DNA of 64,000 nucleotides, from positions 488,003 through 552,002 of the forward strand of contig JAJAGP010000249.1 in assembly GCA_025084515.1 (NCBI GenBank), read 5' to 3'. The position numbers were made by a program, and so were the translations under genes. Of this stretch, positions 12,152-24,001 are shown one piece after another. Origin of the DNA: Ancistrus triradiatus. Taxonomy: Eukaryota; Chordata; Actinopteri; Siluriformes; Loricariidae. The notes beneath the pieces are model-generated. The model was not told the origin of the DNA. It saw only the letters and a list, made by a program, of their open reading frames with translations, and did no database searches. Position 1 is the stretch's first letter, and each line of letters opens with the position of its first letter.

Positions 12152-12719
12152 CCGTATTTTTCGGACCATAAGGCGCACTTAAAATCCTTTAACTTTCTCA
12201 AAAATCGACAGTGCGCCTTAAAATGCGGTGCGCCTAATGTATCAATTAATTCTGGTTGTGCTTTCTGACCTAGAACCGATTGTAGATGGTACACGGCGCT
12301 CATAAATCTGTCAAAATGTTTTAGCACGGTCTTGGTAAGTTACGAAGCTCACGGCCACCGTAGTGCGCAGCATCGCGGAGTAATACGGTATGTGCTTCAG
12401 CATTAGGGTACGTGCATTCATTCATTCATTCTCGAAGCGATTTCAAACTCAACGCTATCAGTCACGCAGTACAACATGGAACATAGAGCAGCTGCGAGAG
12501 AATTCAACATTAACGAATCAATGGTACGGAAGTGGAGGAAGCAAGAAGATGCCCTGCGCCAGGTAAAGACCAAACTGAGCTCCTGAGGGAACTTAGTTTT
12601 GTTTCATTTCATGCGCCTTATAACCCGGTGCGCTTTATGTATGAAAATAGACCCGTTAGCAGTCGATCGTTGATATTGTGCCTTATAACCCGGTGCGCTT
12701 TATAGCCCGAAAAATATGG
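12152..12719 (+). mobile_element. Pogo-like MITE, copy 1 (TA target duplication)
   Basis: The element begins CCGTATTTTTCGGACCATAA and ends CCCGAAAAATATGG, with TA on both sides (12150-12151 and 12720-12721). Subterminal repeats of the form GCGCCTTA..CGGTGCGC occur near both ends. The interior holds a short coding relic (about 12480-12585) reading RAAAREFNINESMVRKWRK in pieces, the helix-turn-helix style of pogo/CENP-B-like transposases. Other copies are at 47425-47993, 50065-50566 and 58675-59244. It is far too short to be autonomous. Confidence 0.85.
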
Positions 12720-12722
12720 TAC

Positions 12723-13319
12723 ATCCCCAAATCAGAAATGGACCATCACACAGTGGAAATGTGTATTGTGATCAGACGATTCAGTTCTTTTGTTGAAGAA
12801 ATGGACATCCCGTGCTCAGGATCAAAAAGAAAAAGAACCATCCAGATTGTTATCAGGAACAAGTCCAAAAGACAGCGTCTGTCATGGTATGGGGTTGGGT
12901 CAGGGCCCTTGGCAAAGGTCATTTACAATTCTGTGATGGCAGCATAAATGCAGAGGTGTCCATGCTTTTTTGAACAAGACAACGCAAAACCACATAAAAA
13001 AAAAATAAATAAATAATGCAACAACGATGACTGCTGCACACCTTAAGTCCTGTTTGCAGGAAGAATGGGTCAAAATGACACCTGAGACACTTCTTCACTT
13101 GGTATAAGTCTTGTGAGAAACAAAGACAACATTACAAAGTGGTAAATGTGGAATGTGTTACAGGCATAAAATGCAGGAACAGACACATACTAACAAATGA
13201 CATGAAGTTGACCAGACAAAACATGAAAATGTGTCTGCAGTGAAATAAAAGCCAAAGTAAATGTAGGGAACATTATTTATTCTCTGTACTGTCCCAACTT
13301 TTTCAGATTTGGAGTTGTA
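12723..13319 (+). mobile_element. Tc1-like element, family D, 3' half
   Basis: The copy begins abruptly one base after the target duplication of the MITE, with GGACCATCACACAGTGGAAA, continues through transposase-derived sequence (GTCTGTCATGGTATGGGGTT), and ends with the terminal repeat CCCAACTTTTTCAGATTTGG. The same family is at 40702-42010 in inverted form. Frames are broken. Confidence 0.75.
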
Positions 13320-15070
13320 AATAATTATAATTTCTCATTCCAATTTCAAAACATGTTTAATTTTACCCCCCTCTCCTTTGAGTTTCCTTTCTACAATAAA
13401 TGATAACGAAAGGATTAGAGCCAATGATGTGTCAAACATTACATTTTCGTTCTACTGCTCAGCTCTACAAACATCCACAAACACAAAAATCTTCAGATCT
13501 GTTGCTTGCAATAAATGTTTACACTGAATCTACACCACCAGACTTTTCTTTTCAGACTACTTTCACTGAAATGCTGTTTCCTATCACAAAACCCAGACTG
13601 CACCAGCATTGTCGATTGAAACATTGCAGATCAAGTCCAAAGTATGGAGGAACATCTGGTCTTCAATCAACTATAAGATTTTATGCTAAGCACCCACCAA
13701 AAAAAAAAATCACTAACCAGATTTTCTCCTGACCATTAAATATGGGAACAGTTAATTCAAGGGCACCTTAATAGGTGGTTTGCTGTCAGCTACTCAAACA
13801 GCTTTGCAGCAGGGGTTTTAGCCAATTGGCTTCTGCCTCATGTGCAAGTCAGACTCGATAAAAGCATCTGTCAAATGTAGAAAAGTAAACAGTCCTATTG
13901 TTTCCCAGGTTTCATTATAAACCCAAACAAAAATAAATTACCCTTGATATTTACATTACAGTAGCCTAAAAAGACTAAGTGACTACATTAATGTCTGGTC
14001 AATGTCCTGTTAGACAAAACATAATGCAGGTGTTAAAAGGTGCATACCTGAAATTCTTTTGAGTTCTAAAACCGCATTTGTTGTTTTGCGTGTAATAACA
14101 AATGATACCGAGGGGCTTTTCTGAGTGTTCATGTGCGTTTTGTCTCACAAGCATGACTTTTTCTACAATACGGAAAATCTACATAAAATAAAGTCATGGC
14201 ACTGCATCATACCGATATTCACTTTGACAGCGATATATCGCCTAGTCCTAGTGTGTGTGGTGGCGGCCACAGCCAGCAATCGGTTTGCTCCATACCTACC
14301 TGCCTGCATCCATGACCATCCCGCTGTGTATCCTAGCAACAGCTCGCCTCTCCTGCCTGTCATTTAGCCGTTTTCTCCATTCTCTCTCTGTCTGTAATCT
14401 CTTTATTCTATTCCATGATATTGGTGTGTGTGAAATGTCTCACCTTTTTCACTTAAATGCAAAGTTTGTGGATGAACATTTCTGGTAGCGTGTGTGTGTC
14501 ATTTCATGTACAAGCAAAAATTAGTTGGTGAGCTACTGATTTAACTCCTGTGGTGCGTAACTAGACTGCATGTACCTGCATAAATCTCTAACCAGCCTCC
14601 TCCTAACCCTCAGTCTGCCTAATATTGGAGTACATAAATCATATTGAGAAGAATGGTTTAGGTTAACTACATTACACATGAATGGAGTGTGGTACACCAC
14701 ACGTGAACTACCAGACAAGCTCATCCTAACACAAATCAGCAGGCATCAAGGCATTCATTTTGATCAACAGACACAAATGTAGTCCAGTCATAATACACTG
14801 CATGACATCAAGCCAAAGTTTTACCCTGCAAGCACTCAAATCAATTGCAACACCAGACAGAAACTATAAAAGAATCAAGGGTTGCAAGGATGTGAGGCAG
14901 GCAGGGAGCCATTGAGAAAAGGGGGGAGAAAAGACATACAGAATGTGAAGGGTAAGACAGCACAGTTGTAGACAAGTGAAAACTGCATTTTTACATCCAC
15001 AAACTATGGATATCTTTCACTCTTACTTCTCGGCTTATCCATAGCCTTAACTGTTACAATCTTAAAAAAT
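13320..15070. other. No gene recognised
   Basis: Short open frames on both strands (for example 13400-13732) show no similarity I recognise. Probably intron or decayed repeat. Confidence 0.45.
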
Positions 15071-15073
15071 ACA

Positions 15074-16712
15074 ACAGGGTAAAGAAGTATTTATTCAGCC
15101 ACTGATTGTGGAAGTTCTCCCACTTAGAAAGGTGAGAGAGGTCTGTAATTTTCATTATAGGTACACTTCAACTATGAGAGACAAAATGAGAAGAAAAATC
15201 TAGGAAATCACATTGTAGGCTTTTTTAAAGAATTTAATTGTAAATTATGGTGAAAATAAGTATTTGGTCAATTACAAAAGTTCAACTCAATACTTTGTAA
15301 CATAACCTTTGTTGGCAATGACCGAGGTCAAACGTTTCCTGTAAGTCTTCACCAGGTTTGCACACACTGTAGCTGGTATTTTGGCCCATTCCTCCATGCA
15401 GATCTCCTCTAGAGCAGTGATGTGTTGGGGCTGTCGCTGGGCAACATGGACTTTCAACTCCCTCCACACATTTTCTATGGGGTTGAGGTCTGGAGACTGG
15501 CTAGGCCACTCCAGGACCTTGAAATGCTTTTTACGGAGCCACTCCTTTGTTGCCCAAGCGGTGTGTTTGGGATCATTGTCATGCTGGAAGACCCAGCCAC
15601 GTTCCATCTTCAATGCTCTCACTGATGGAAGGAGGCTTTGGCTTAAAATCTCACGCTACATGGCCCCGTTCATTCTTGCCTTACCATGGATCAGTCGTCC
15701 TGTTCCCCTGTGCAGAAAACACAGCCCCAAAGCATGATGTTTTCCACCCCCATGCTTCACAGTAGGGTATGGTGTTCTTTGGGATGCAACTCAGCATTCA
15801 AAAGTTTTTACCAAAAAGTTCTATTTTGGTTTCATCTGACCACATGATATTCTCCAAAACCTCTTCTGGATCATCCATATGCTCTCTGGCAAACTTCAGA
15901 CAGGCCTGGACATGTACTGGCTTAAGCAGGGGGACACGCCTGGCACTGCAGGATCGGAGTCCCTCTCGGCGTACTGTGTTAGCCTAGCGGTTAGGGTACT
16001 GGACTCTGGACCAGAAGGTCCAGGGTTCAAATCCCACCTCTGCCAAGCTGCCACTGTTGGGTCCTTGAGCAAGACCCTTAACCCACAATTGCTTGGATTG
16101 TAAGACTGTACCAATTGTAAGTCGCTCTGGATAAGGGCGTCTGCTAAATGCTGTAAATGTAAATGTAATGTGTTACTGATGGTAGCCTTTGTTACTTTGG
16201 TCCCAGCTCTCTGCAGGTAATTCATCAGGTTCCTCCGTGTAGCTCTGGGATTTTTGCTCACCGTTCTCATGATCATTTTGACACCACAGGATGAGATCTT
16301 GCGTGGAGCCCCAGATCAAGGGAAATTATCAATAGTCTTGTTTGTCTTCCATTTTCTTCCATTTTGCTCCCACAGTTGATTTATTCACACCAACCTGCTT
16401 GCCTATTGTAGATTCAGTCTTCCCAGCCTGGTGCAGGTCTACAATTTTCATCCTGGTGTCCTTCGACAGCTCTTTTGTTTGGAGTCTGACTGTTTGAGGT
16501 GCCATTAATACAGGTAACGAGTGGAGAAGAGCAGAAGCAGAGACAGAAGAGCTTCTTAAAGAAGAAATTACAGTTCTGTCAGAGCCAGAAATCTTGCTTG
16601 TTTGTGGGTGACCAAATACTTATTTCCCTCCATGACTTACAATTAAATTCTTTAAAAATCCTACAATGTGATTTTATGGATTTTTTTTCTCATTTCGTCT
16701 CTCATTAGTGAA
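15074..16712 (-). mobile_element. Tc1-like element, family A, copy 2, split by a SINE
   Basis: The left terminal repeat is recognisable (GTAAAGAAGTATTTATTCAG, then the GAGAGAGGTCTGTAATTTTC block) and the right one decays near 16712. The minus frame at 15622-15287 keeps the transposase C-terminal half, with QHDNDPKHT and WPSQSPDLNPIENVW intact. Its N-terminal half is broken and a SINE lies at 15982-16168. Confidence 0.9.
15982..16168 (+). repeat. tRNA-derived SINE inserted in a Tc1-like element
   Basis: The best-preserved SINE copy in the window: GCCTAGCGGTTAGGGTACTG head, CCAGGGTTCAAATCCCACCT B-box region, AAGTCGCTCTGGATAAGGGC tail and AAATGTAAATGTAA end. It is flanked by TGTGTTA at 15975-15981 and 16169-16175, a target-site duplication inside the transposase sequence. 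Confidence 0.9.
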
Positions 16713-16737
16713 GCAAATTTCAGACAAATTAAATTTA

Positions 16738-17580
16738 TTGTAATTAATGGCTTATTTTTTCCAGATCAAGTAGAAGAAAAAAATATGGATTCACTCCATA
16801 CACACACAGCTTTGTCATGGACCAGTTTTTAAAATTTCCACTATTAAGTTTAAATCCCACTGAGATCCAGACTGTTTGCTGGCCATGTCATTGAGTTGAT
16901 GTGCATTTCCTGAAGAAAAGCTATAGCACTCTCTGCTCTCTGGCAAGATGCATTATCATCATGAAAAATGACTTCATCAACACCAAACCTATTTTCTAAT
17001 GAGATGGAATGACAAAAGCATCCAAAATTTCAACGTACAAAGTTTCAACGTACAGCCTGTTGAGGTAATGGTTGCCATCTCTCCTCGCTCTTCATCTGAC
17101 ATGAAAACTCATATCATAAAAGGAGTGAGGAAATCTGATTGCTTTCTTCAGAAAGTCATCTTTATACATTTCAAAAGAACAGCACCAGAAAAAAAGTTCC
17201 AGCATCTCTCCTTGGCCAATGCAGATTTGTGATTTATGACTGAATATCTTCCACACTCCATGATTGCATCCCTTTAGCCCACTGTAACCTGGTTTCATTT
17301 GGTTTTGTTTCTATATGTAAATCACATTTAATTCAGCCAATTTCTTAGTTCTACCATAACATGCATTTTACATGTTTTAATCAACAAGGCATACTGCATT
17401 GAGTTTTCTATCCTGACACTTTGAAGTAGTCGCTGGTCTACCTGCATGTTTACCTTTAATAGCCTTCACATTTCGTTTACGCTTGACACATCCAAGCGGA
17501 AACAAAAAACATGGATGGATTTCCGTCTAGAAGGAGTTTTATAATCCTTTCCACTGACAACTCTTGCTGGGGCCATGACT
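16738..17580 (-). mobile_element. Tc1/mariner-like remnant, family E
   Basis: On the minus strand this is a decayed IS630/Tc1-superfamily element of another family. The segment TGGCAAGATGCATTATCATC corresponds to the usual catalytic 'DND..' neighbourhood seen antisense, and GGGGCCATG near 17569-17577 is a start-codon context on the minus strand. Frames are heavily interrupted and neither terminal repeat is clear. Confidence 0.6.
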
Positions 17581-19614
17581 GTCCCAAGTCCAACCGCTTA
17601 AGCATAAGCACTCCCTTCTTAAATGCAGACCAACTAAAATTTTTAGACTTGTGCAAGCATTTGTTTCAGAATGCAAATTAGGGCAATATTTTTTCTTCTA
17701 CTCAAAGACAAAAATTTGTTTCCAGTTTATTCTACTGCAAACCAATATGCATCACAGTTTCATTTGTTTGAAGTATGTTTCACAAAGACAGAATGCTCAG
17801 CTAATTAAAAAATTGTTTGGCTTCATGATTTCTTTTTTGCTACAAAGTATTAAAAAAAACTGAACGATCATTGCTCAGGAGTGGTTATTCCATCATTTCA
17901 TTTATTCATTTGCGTCTTTTTTGCCTACTCTGAATTTAATATTTACGTAACCTTGCTGCCATCTAGTGTTCCTACATAGAACTCCAGTGCACAACACGAT
18001 GGGTCTTGTTCACGGACCCAACACTGGAAGCTTGGTAGAGGTGGGATTTGAGCCCTGGACTTTCTGGTCCAGATTTCAGTCCCTTAATCACTCTGCCACA
18101 TTATGTTGATTTAGTAACATTTAAGTCGGATTCATCTGATTTTCATGCTTCAGAAAGGGTTCCAGATACGTGAAACTGGTGTAAAACATGTTGGTTGAGC
18201 CAAAAAGATTCCATAACATGGGATGCAGCACAGAAGGCATATGATCAGGAAAGAAATAGATACAGGTACTCCCTGTTTTAAGATGGCCGACTTGCTAGGT
18301 TTTGCCTTTGTGATAAGAATCCGATAATACTTTTGAATAATAATTCGATAATAATTTTGAATTTCGGGCAACCGATACACAGTGATACGCGCTCATACTC
18401 AGCAGTGTGTGACATAGGGAGTCACGTGTCGGGAGTGATGAGTGCTGGGAAATGTAGTGAGGAATAGCTGTGGTCATGCAGTAACCGTTTTGTTTTCACT
18501 TAATGTTCGTCTACATTATTCAATAAATTACATGAGATACTTCAATACTTAATTAAACTTATACTTTATTATAAAATAAGATTCAAGTTAATGATTTTGC
18601 CCAACCGTAGTTTAATGCAAGTGTTTTATGCAGATTTTTGCATGTTGGCCTGAAAAAATTGTCAGTATGTGTCAAGATGTGTTCAAAGACATGATGTTGA
18701 ATTAACACAGATCAAGCATGTCAACTTTACATCTGTGGTATGTCATTTTGAGAGATCTTTTCATCCTCCTCACAACTAAATGTACAACAACTCCATACAC
18801 AAAAAAAGCCCTTCTCATTCACGCACAACCTGAGACGTCTACAATCTGGAGAGTGCTGCTAATAGCCAATTAACAAGACTAAAGGTATTGTCGGTATGAC
18901 TAGTTCAAATACATACATAAATGGAGAATGTAGTGAAACACTCCCTTTGCAGTATATTCCACAAAGGTGTGCATCTCCATCTACTTAAGCTCTGTTTATA
19001 TTGTTCACGCACACTGAATGTGTTTGTATACAACTGTCAAGCCATAAAAGGCCTGAAAGCAAAGCAGCTGTTAATGAAAGACAAGCATTCCAGTAACAAG
19101 TACCCTATTGCTGTGAAAAGTTTGGGGTTTTTTCCCCACACCTATACTTTTAAACAACCAAAAAACACATGTAATGATGTTAGCTTCATGCCAAGAGTAT
19201 TGTTAGATCAAATAATCGTCTGGCCAATTAATCAGGCCAATTTGAAAAACTGCATTGGGCGATACCTGCGCTCACGAGGCTTATATTTAAAAATAGTGGA
19301 GTTATTGGAGTAGAGATGCAGGAGTTTTCCTGCATTAAAACTTCCAGCTCATACACTGGGACTACAGAGTGACTACAAACAAAGAAATACTGAGGGTAGG
19401 ACCATGTATGAGAAGAGAAAACTTCGTTTCCAGCATTACAACCTGCTGCATTACAAGATGCTACCATGTGCACTACTCTAACTTTATTATTTTCCCAGAA
19501 GACAGTGGACTTTTATGGCTGGAATGAAACCACGCAAGACAGTCCTGGCCCTCTGCTTTAGACAGGGTACACTGTGCCTGTGCACTGTGCTGCCAGGCCA
19601 GAGAGACTGCCACG
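17581..19614. other. No gene recognised; SINE fragment at 17998-18108
   Basis: A minus-oriented SINE fragment (GGGTCTTGTTCACGGACCCA, GTGGGATTTGAGCCCTGGAC) lies at about 17998-18108. The open frame at 18921-19313 has no recognised similarity. The remainder is AT-rich and unannotated. Confidence 0.5.
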
Positions 19615-20430
19615 ACATGAGGATTCTGCAATGGAAGGCTAATTTGCTCATTTGTGTTTTCTGAGATTTTGTCGATAACGATATTTGGATGATATTTTTC
19701 CAGTGTATATCTTGGGTCTAAAGTATTCAAAGGTTGTCTGAATCCATCTCTCTCACGCAGCTGAATTGGCACCATGTCTTCTGCGATGTAATTGGTGACA
19801 GCATTTATGTCTTGACATCTGTTGCTTGTCTTGTCTTAAGGCGTTTTTCTGCAGGATGATTCAGCTAAAGGTTTGCTGAGTGTGTTTTCATGCTCTTACT
19901 TTGGCTGGTTTAAGCCCGTCATGGATAGCTGCCTCTCAATGTTTATCATAATCTTCATGGTAGTTAGTTCACAGACAGCGAAAGTAGTAAGCTGTTGGGC
20001 TGCCTTTAATGGCAACCAACTTCCGACATATTTTCAGAGTGCCATCTTTTCAGCACTGTCTGTCTTTTCAAAGCCAAACCACCACCATGAGGGTGAGGAC
20101 GAGCCATGCCCAGGAATTAAATACAACAACAAAGACTATGAGGCAGGTGATGTCTGTATTTTGTCTCCTGGTGCAGTTTGTTCATTCATTTTTTATTTCA
20201 GCCATGTGCCTTTATGTAGAATGCTAGCTTGGCTTGTAGCATTAGCATGCTGCATGCACTCGGTGCACATGCGCTGTAGTCTATCGAACTATTGCTACAT
20301 GACCCACTGAACACGTGAACCCTAAAGGCATGTTCCTGACCATTTCTTGCAACGTGAGAGACAGTCAATTTCAGCTTGCACACCCTTAAAGCAACAAATA
20401 AGATACTGTCATAGACGATACATATCGTAC
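19615..20430 (+). mobile_element. Decayed hAT-like segment
   Basis: The segment shares blocks with the ZBED-like relic at 52980-53900: TAAAGTATTCAAA, CTTTTCAAAGCCAAACCAC and TGTCTGTATTTTGTCTCCTG. The two are diverged copies of one element, and the other copy encodes a hAT-type N-terminal fragment. Ends were not resolved. Confidence 0.45.
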
Positions 20431-20466
20431 ACCACTACTACATCCTGGCAACACTGCCACACTCAC

Positions 20467-20914
20467 CTGTCATGGGGTCAAAGAGCTGATTAGCTTCCAG
20501 GTCCGTGAAGGTGCTGTGGCAGCAGGGGCAGCGGAAGGACGCCCTGTTGGTTGAATCTCGCTCGTCCGTCTCAATGCGGCGTCGCATATGGTCCAGCTTA
20601 TACTTGACCACATTGACCAGCAGTCGGTAATTGATAAAATAGTAGTTGTGGCGTGTGGTCTTGCCATCGGGCGCCGTCTCCACACGCATGCGACACTTGA
20701 CAAACTTGTCACCCTTCAGTGTGTTGAGCACAGAGCGCAGCTGCTTGCGGTCAAACTTCAGCAGTTCCAGCATGTCCTCCTCACGGACGCACGCATGGCG
20801 AATCAGCACATCCAACGCCAGGGCATGCTCGATACCATAGAAGCCACGTACCACCTGCTTGGCCAAGCGTTTCAGTGCCGCCGGGACCTCCGTCAGCACC
20901 TCTGGCTCAGTCAT
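20467..20914 (-). CDS. gtf2e1: General transcription factor IIE subunit 1 (TFIIE alpha), first coding exon only
   Basis: The exon encodes residues 1-149 plus one base of the next codon of TFIIE alpha, the large subunit of the factor that recruits and regulates TFIIH at RNA polymerase II promoters. The sequence is very close to vertebrate TFIIE alpha: MTEPEVLTEVPAALKRLAK, the winged-helix region (about residues 10-105), and the first half of the C4 zinc ribbon with cysteines at about 129 and 132 before TDLEANQLFDPMTG. The start ATG is at 20914-20912. The splice acceptor CTTACACTTTCAG puts the exon's 5' edge at 20946, so 20915-20946 is 5' UTR and a non-coding first exon lies upstream. The donor G|GTGAGT follows 20467 in phase 1. 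The second zinc-ribbon cysteine pair and the acidic C-terminus are not found in 1-20466 and should lie off the left edge. The open frame extending upstream of the ATG is not coding. Confidence 0.96.
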
Positions 20915-20946
20915 CGTATACACAGAGCAGGGACAGCTCTGATAAA

Positions 20947-23137
20947 CTGAAAGTGTAAGATGTAGTTGTAGAGAAACAGAGCAATGGGTATTTGAATTTT
21001 TACTTGGCTTGGACGCTCTAACTTGTATCCAAAATAACTTGAAAAAAATCCGTAATATGGAGATCTGTGGGGGGAGAGAGAAGACATTAAATGTGAACGC
21101 ATACAGCCAAAAGCTTTTATCATTCCATATGTTGTTTGAATCATTCACTAGTATTAATTCTGCACTGCTGCACTACAGTGTCTGCATTTCTTTCAGTTAC
21201 ATTTTAGCCACAAGCTAGTACCACAAAACCCACAATGTCAAACAGGTATGCGCCATTTAACGTCTGCATTACGTTCAGTGAAACAGAACATTGACCAAAA
21301 TGGACATTATCATAGTCACATAGTAGTTTAGATACTTTGCACATAGTGTTTTATTTTGAACAGTACTCTTAAAGCACAAGACCAAACCATGTGGTACAGT
21401 ACTGTACAACATAGCAATTCTTTGTGTCTTTTATAAAACTTGAAACACTTTCTGATAACTAAAAAAACAATGTTATGTCGTTTTCTGCCTGTGGTTTTCT
21501 ATTTCATCAGCATTTGTCACAAGGGTTTGTGTTCTCTATCATTCAGACATAAATAAGACGTACATAAGACATTTATTTTCTCTAATGATTTTTAAGACCT
21601 CGGGCATTAGAACAAACGGACGTTGATCAGTTGGACGTTAAGAGGCACATACCTGTATACATTTAACCCATTTATGGAAGATGCCAAGTAGCACTCGGCT
21701 TTATGATGATGATTTAAGAATATGAACGATTAAAATGTCTTCACAACCCGCCTTCAAGAGAACCAGTTACAACCCTAGAGCTAGTTCAGCTTATGTCTTC
21801 CTGACGAATGCTGACAGAGGTCTTTACAGGCCATTACATTACATTTACAACTGATACAATAATACAGAAATTGGGTAAAGGACCAAACAAATGTGGCTTG
21901 GCAGAGGTTGGATTTAGCCCTGGACCTTGTGGTTCATAGTCCAGTACCTTAACCACTAGGACATGGCTGTGTGTAAAAATATCAGAAAATGATGCCACGG
22001 TCAAAGTCACTTAAAACACCTTTCTTCCCCATTCTGACGCTCAGATTGAACTTCAACAGGTCTTGACCTAAATGCATTCAGTTCCTGCCATGTGATTTAG
22101 CTGCTTAGATAATTGAGTTTGCAAGCAGCTGAACAAGTGTACTTCAGTGTCTATTGCTACAAAACGCTATAAAATCTGACCTCGTGCAATATGAAAATGT
22201 ACACAAATTAAGAAATTCAGACAAGACATTTTTGCCCAGCACTGTGTTATTACCCATCCCCAAGTCATATGGAAAAACAACCTATAAGGTTTCTATTGTC
22301 AACCTTTAGCAAGCTGACTGTTTCAACATTTAAACAGAAAAAAATGGTACCAATTAGTTCATTAAAAGCTACAATTAGTTGTTAGAGGAATTATAGTTAA
22401 ACACTTTAGTTTCAACCCTAGTAACAGTGAAATACCATAAACTTAACTTACACACACAGATACAGCGAGTGTAAGAGTGGTTATAACTGCCAAAAGTCAA
22501 CAACTTCTTTACGGTTTAACTACACTAGCGCAACAACAACAGAACACACCAATAAACTACAAATAAACCTGTACAAACCGCAACGAACGTCTCTCTGCTA
22601 CCGGGTGTAACGTCTCAAAAACTACAATCACTTGCTCAGCTAATTCATGTAGCTACACGTCGGAAGCTGGCTACAGGATAAAGGAAGCTGTATCACAGCC
22701 GAGAGGCGTTAAGAGTCCCTACAACTATTACCAGTATAAGGTTATTGTGTTGTATCGTAAATATTATATTATATTGTGTTGTATGTTATATTATATTATA
22801 TTTTTGTATTCGCTGATATACTCACATAGCACATAGCAGAGCTCAATAACTAGAAGGGGTGTCCCAAACCTTTGTCTATATAGTGCTTATATATAATTTA
22901 CACTATGTAGCAACTTTCTGAGAGGGGGTTAAAGCCGTATACTATACTGTGATATGACGTTTTCACATGTCCCTGACTTAGCCAACATGACAGTGTGCTC
23001 AAATTTCTTTTGATAAAGATTTGTTTTAGGTTTCCATGGTGAAGGTTAGAATTAAGGTTAATTAGCATCAGTAAAATTATATAAAAGCCCTCACTATCAG
23101 AGTAAGACAAATGATAGGATGATCGATGTGTTTTAAT
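20947..23137. other. gtf2e1 upstream region / first intron; SINE and Tc1 fragments
   Basis: Contains a minus-oriented SINE fragment at 21835-21975 and a Tc1-like family B end fragment at 21993-22142 (CTTTCTTCCCCATTCTGACG, TGCCATGTGATTTAGCTGC). A non-coding first exon and promoter of gtf2e1 are expected in this stretch. The relatively CpG-containing 22560-22700 is the likeliest place, but no splice donor there is decisive. Confidence 0.5.
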
Positions 23138-23671
23138 TAGGGATGCACCGATATTGAATTTCTTGGGCCAATACAATAACTGATTTTTACCACATTATTG
23201 TGGCCAATACCGATTTTAAAAACTGATACTTTAACCTTTCTGCATTTCAAATACAGTAAATGATGTTTGCAATAAAATAAAATAATAATAAACAAAACAG
23301 TTAAATTAGGAAAAATGGTTTAATTCCATTTGATTTTTGAACCTTCCTTGAAAAGGTAGGAAACTTTTTTTTGTTTTGTTTTGAACTGGTACAGGCAGTA
23401 ACAAGAACAAAGTGTGTAAGAAATCTTATGACTGAGAAGCTCCAAGAAAGAATAGAACTGCATGTATAAACCATACAGTCAGCATCATCAAACATTTTGC
23501 TTAATGAATAACAGCCAAAAGAAAAATCTAAGAAATATTGGTATGTAAATAGATTATAAATATCGTTTATAATATCGGCTAAAATTCTAATATCAGACCG
23601 ATGCCGACATCTGAAAAAAGTCCATATATCGGCAAATAATATATCGGCCGCCGATATATCGTGCATCACTA
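23138..23671. mobile_element. Non-autonomous hAT element with perfect 8-bp target duplication
   Basis: Terminal inverted repeats TAGGGATGCACCGATA and TATCGTGCATCACTA are flanked by GTTTTAAT at 23130-23137 and 23672-23679. Subterminal TATCGGC-type motifs repeat near the right end. An 8-bp duplication and these ends are diagnostic of the hAT superfamily. There is no transposase. It lies between gtf2e1 and lcmt2. Confidence 0.9.
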
Positions 23672-24001
23672 GTTTTAATATCAAGTGGAAAGCGTGTGGA
23701 CACAACTCTGTGAAGTCTTACCATGTGGGATTGGAATCGACTTCATCTGATAACTCTGTTGTCCAGCCCTTATTTTGACAAACATTAGCCAATCCGTATA
23801 CAGGTGGTGGGACTTTCAGAAAACCGGTAGGAAAAACAGTTTTATCTATGCTGATGATTTTGCTGCACCTTTTCAAAGTTTTGTATCATATGTATTGGTG
23901 AAAGGTGGCTACTTTGTAACAGGTCCCGCTCCGTTGTTCAGATCGGGAGCAGCTTTGAGTTTATTAGAGTTTGGCTGTGTAAGACTGAATACTGATCCGA
24001 C

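Noticed and set aside
12139..12327. Open frame on the minus strand recurring at 47409-47600 and 50025-50237
   Set aside because: It is the antisense reading of one end of the pogo-like MITE; recurrence is due to the repeat, not a conserved gene.
20009..20310. Plus-strand frames at 19873-20310 as a membrane protein
   Set aside because: The sequence is shared with the hAT relic at 52980-53900, so the hydrophobic stretch is incidental.
20588..20950. 120-codon plus frame opposite the gtf2e1 exon
   Set aside because: It is the shadow of a strongly conserved minus-strand coding exon.
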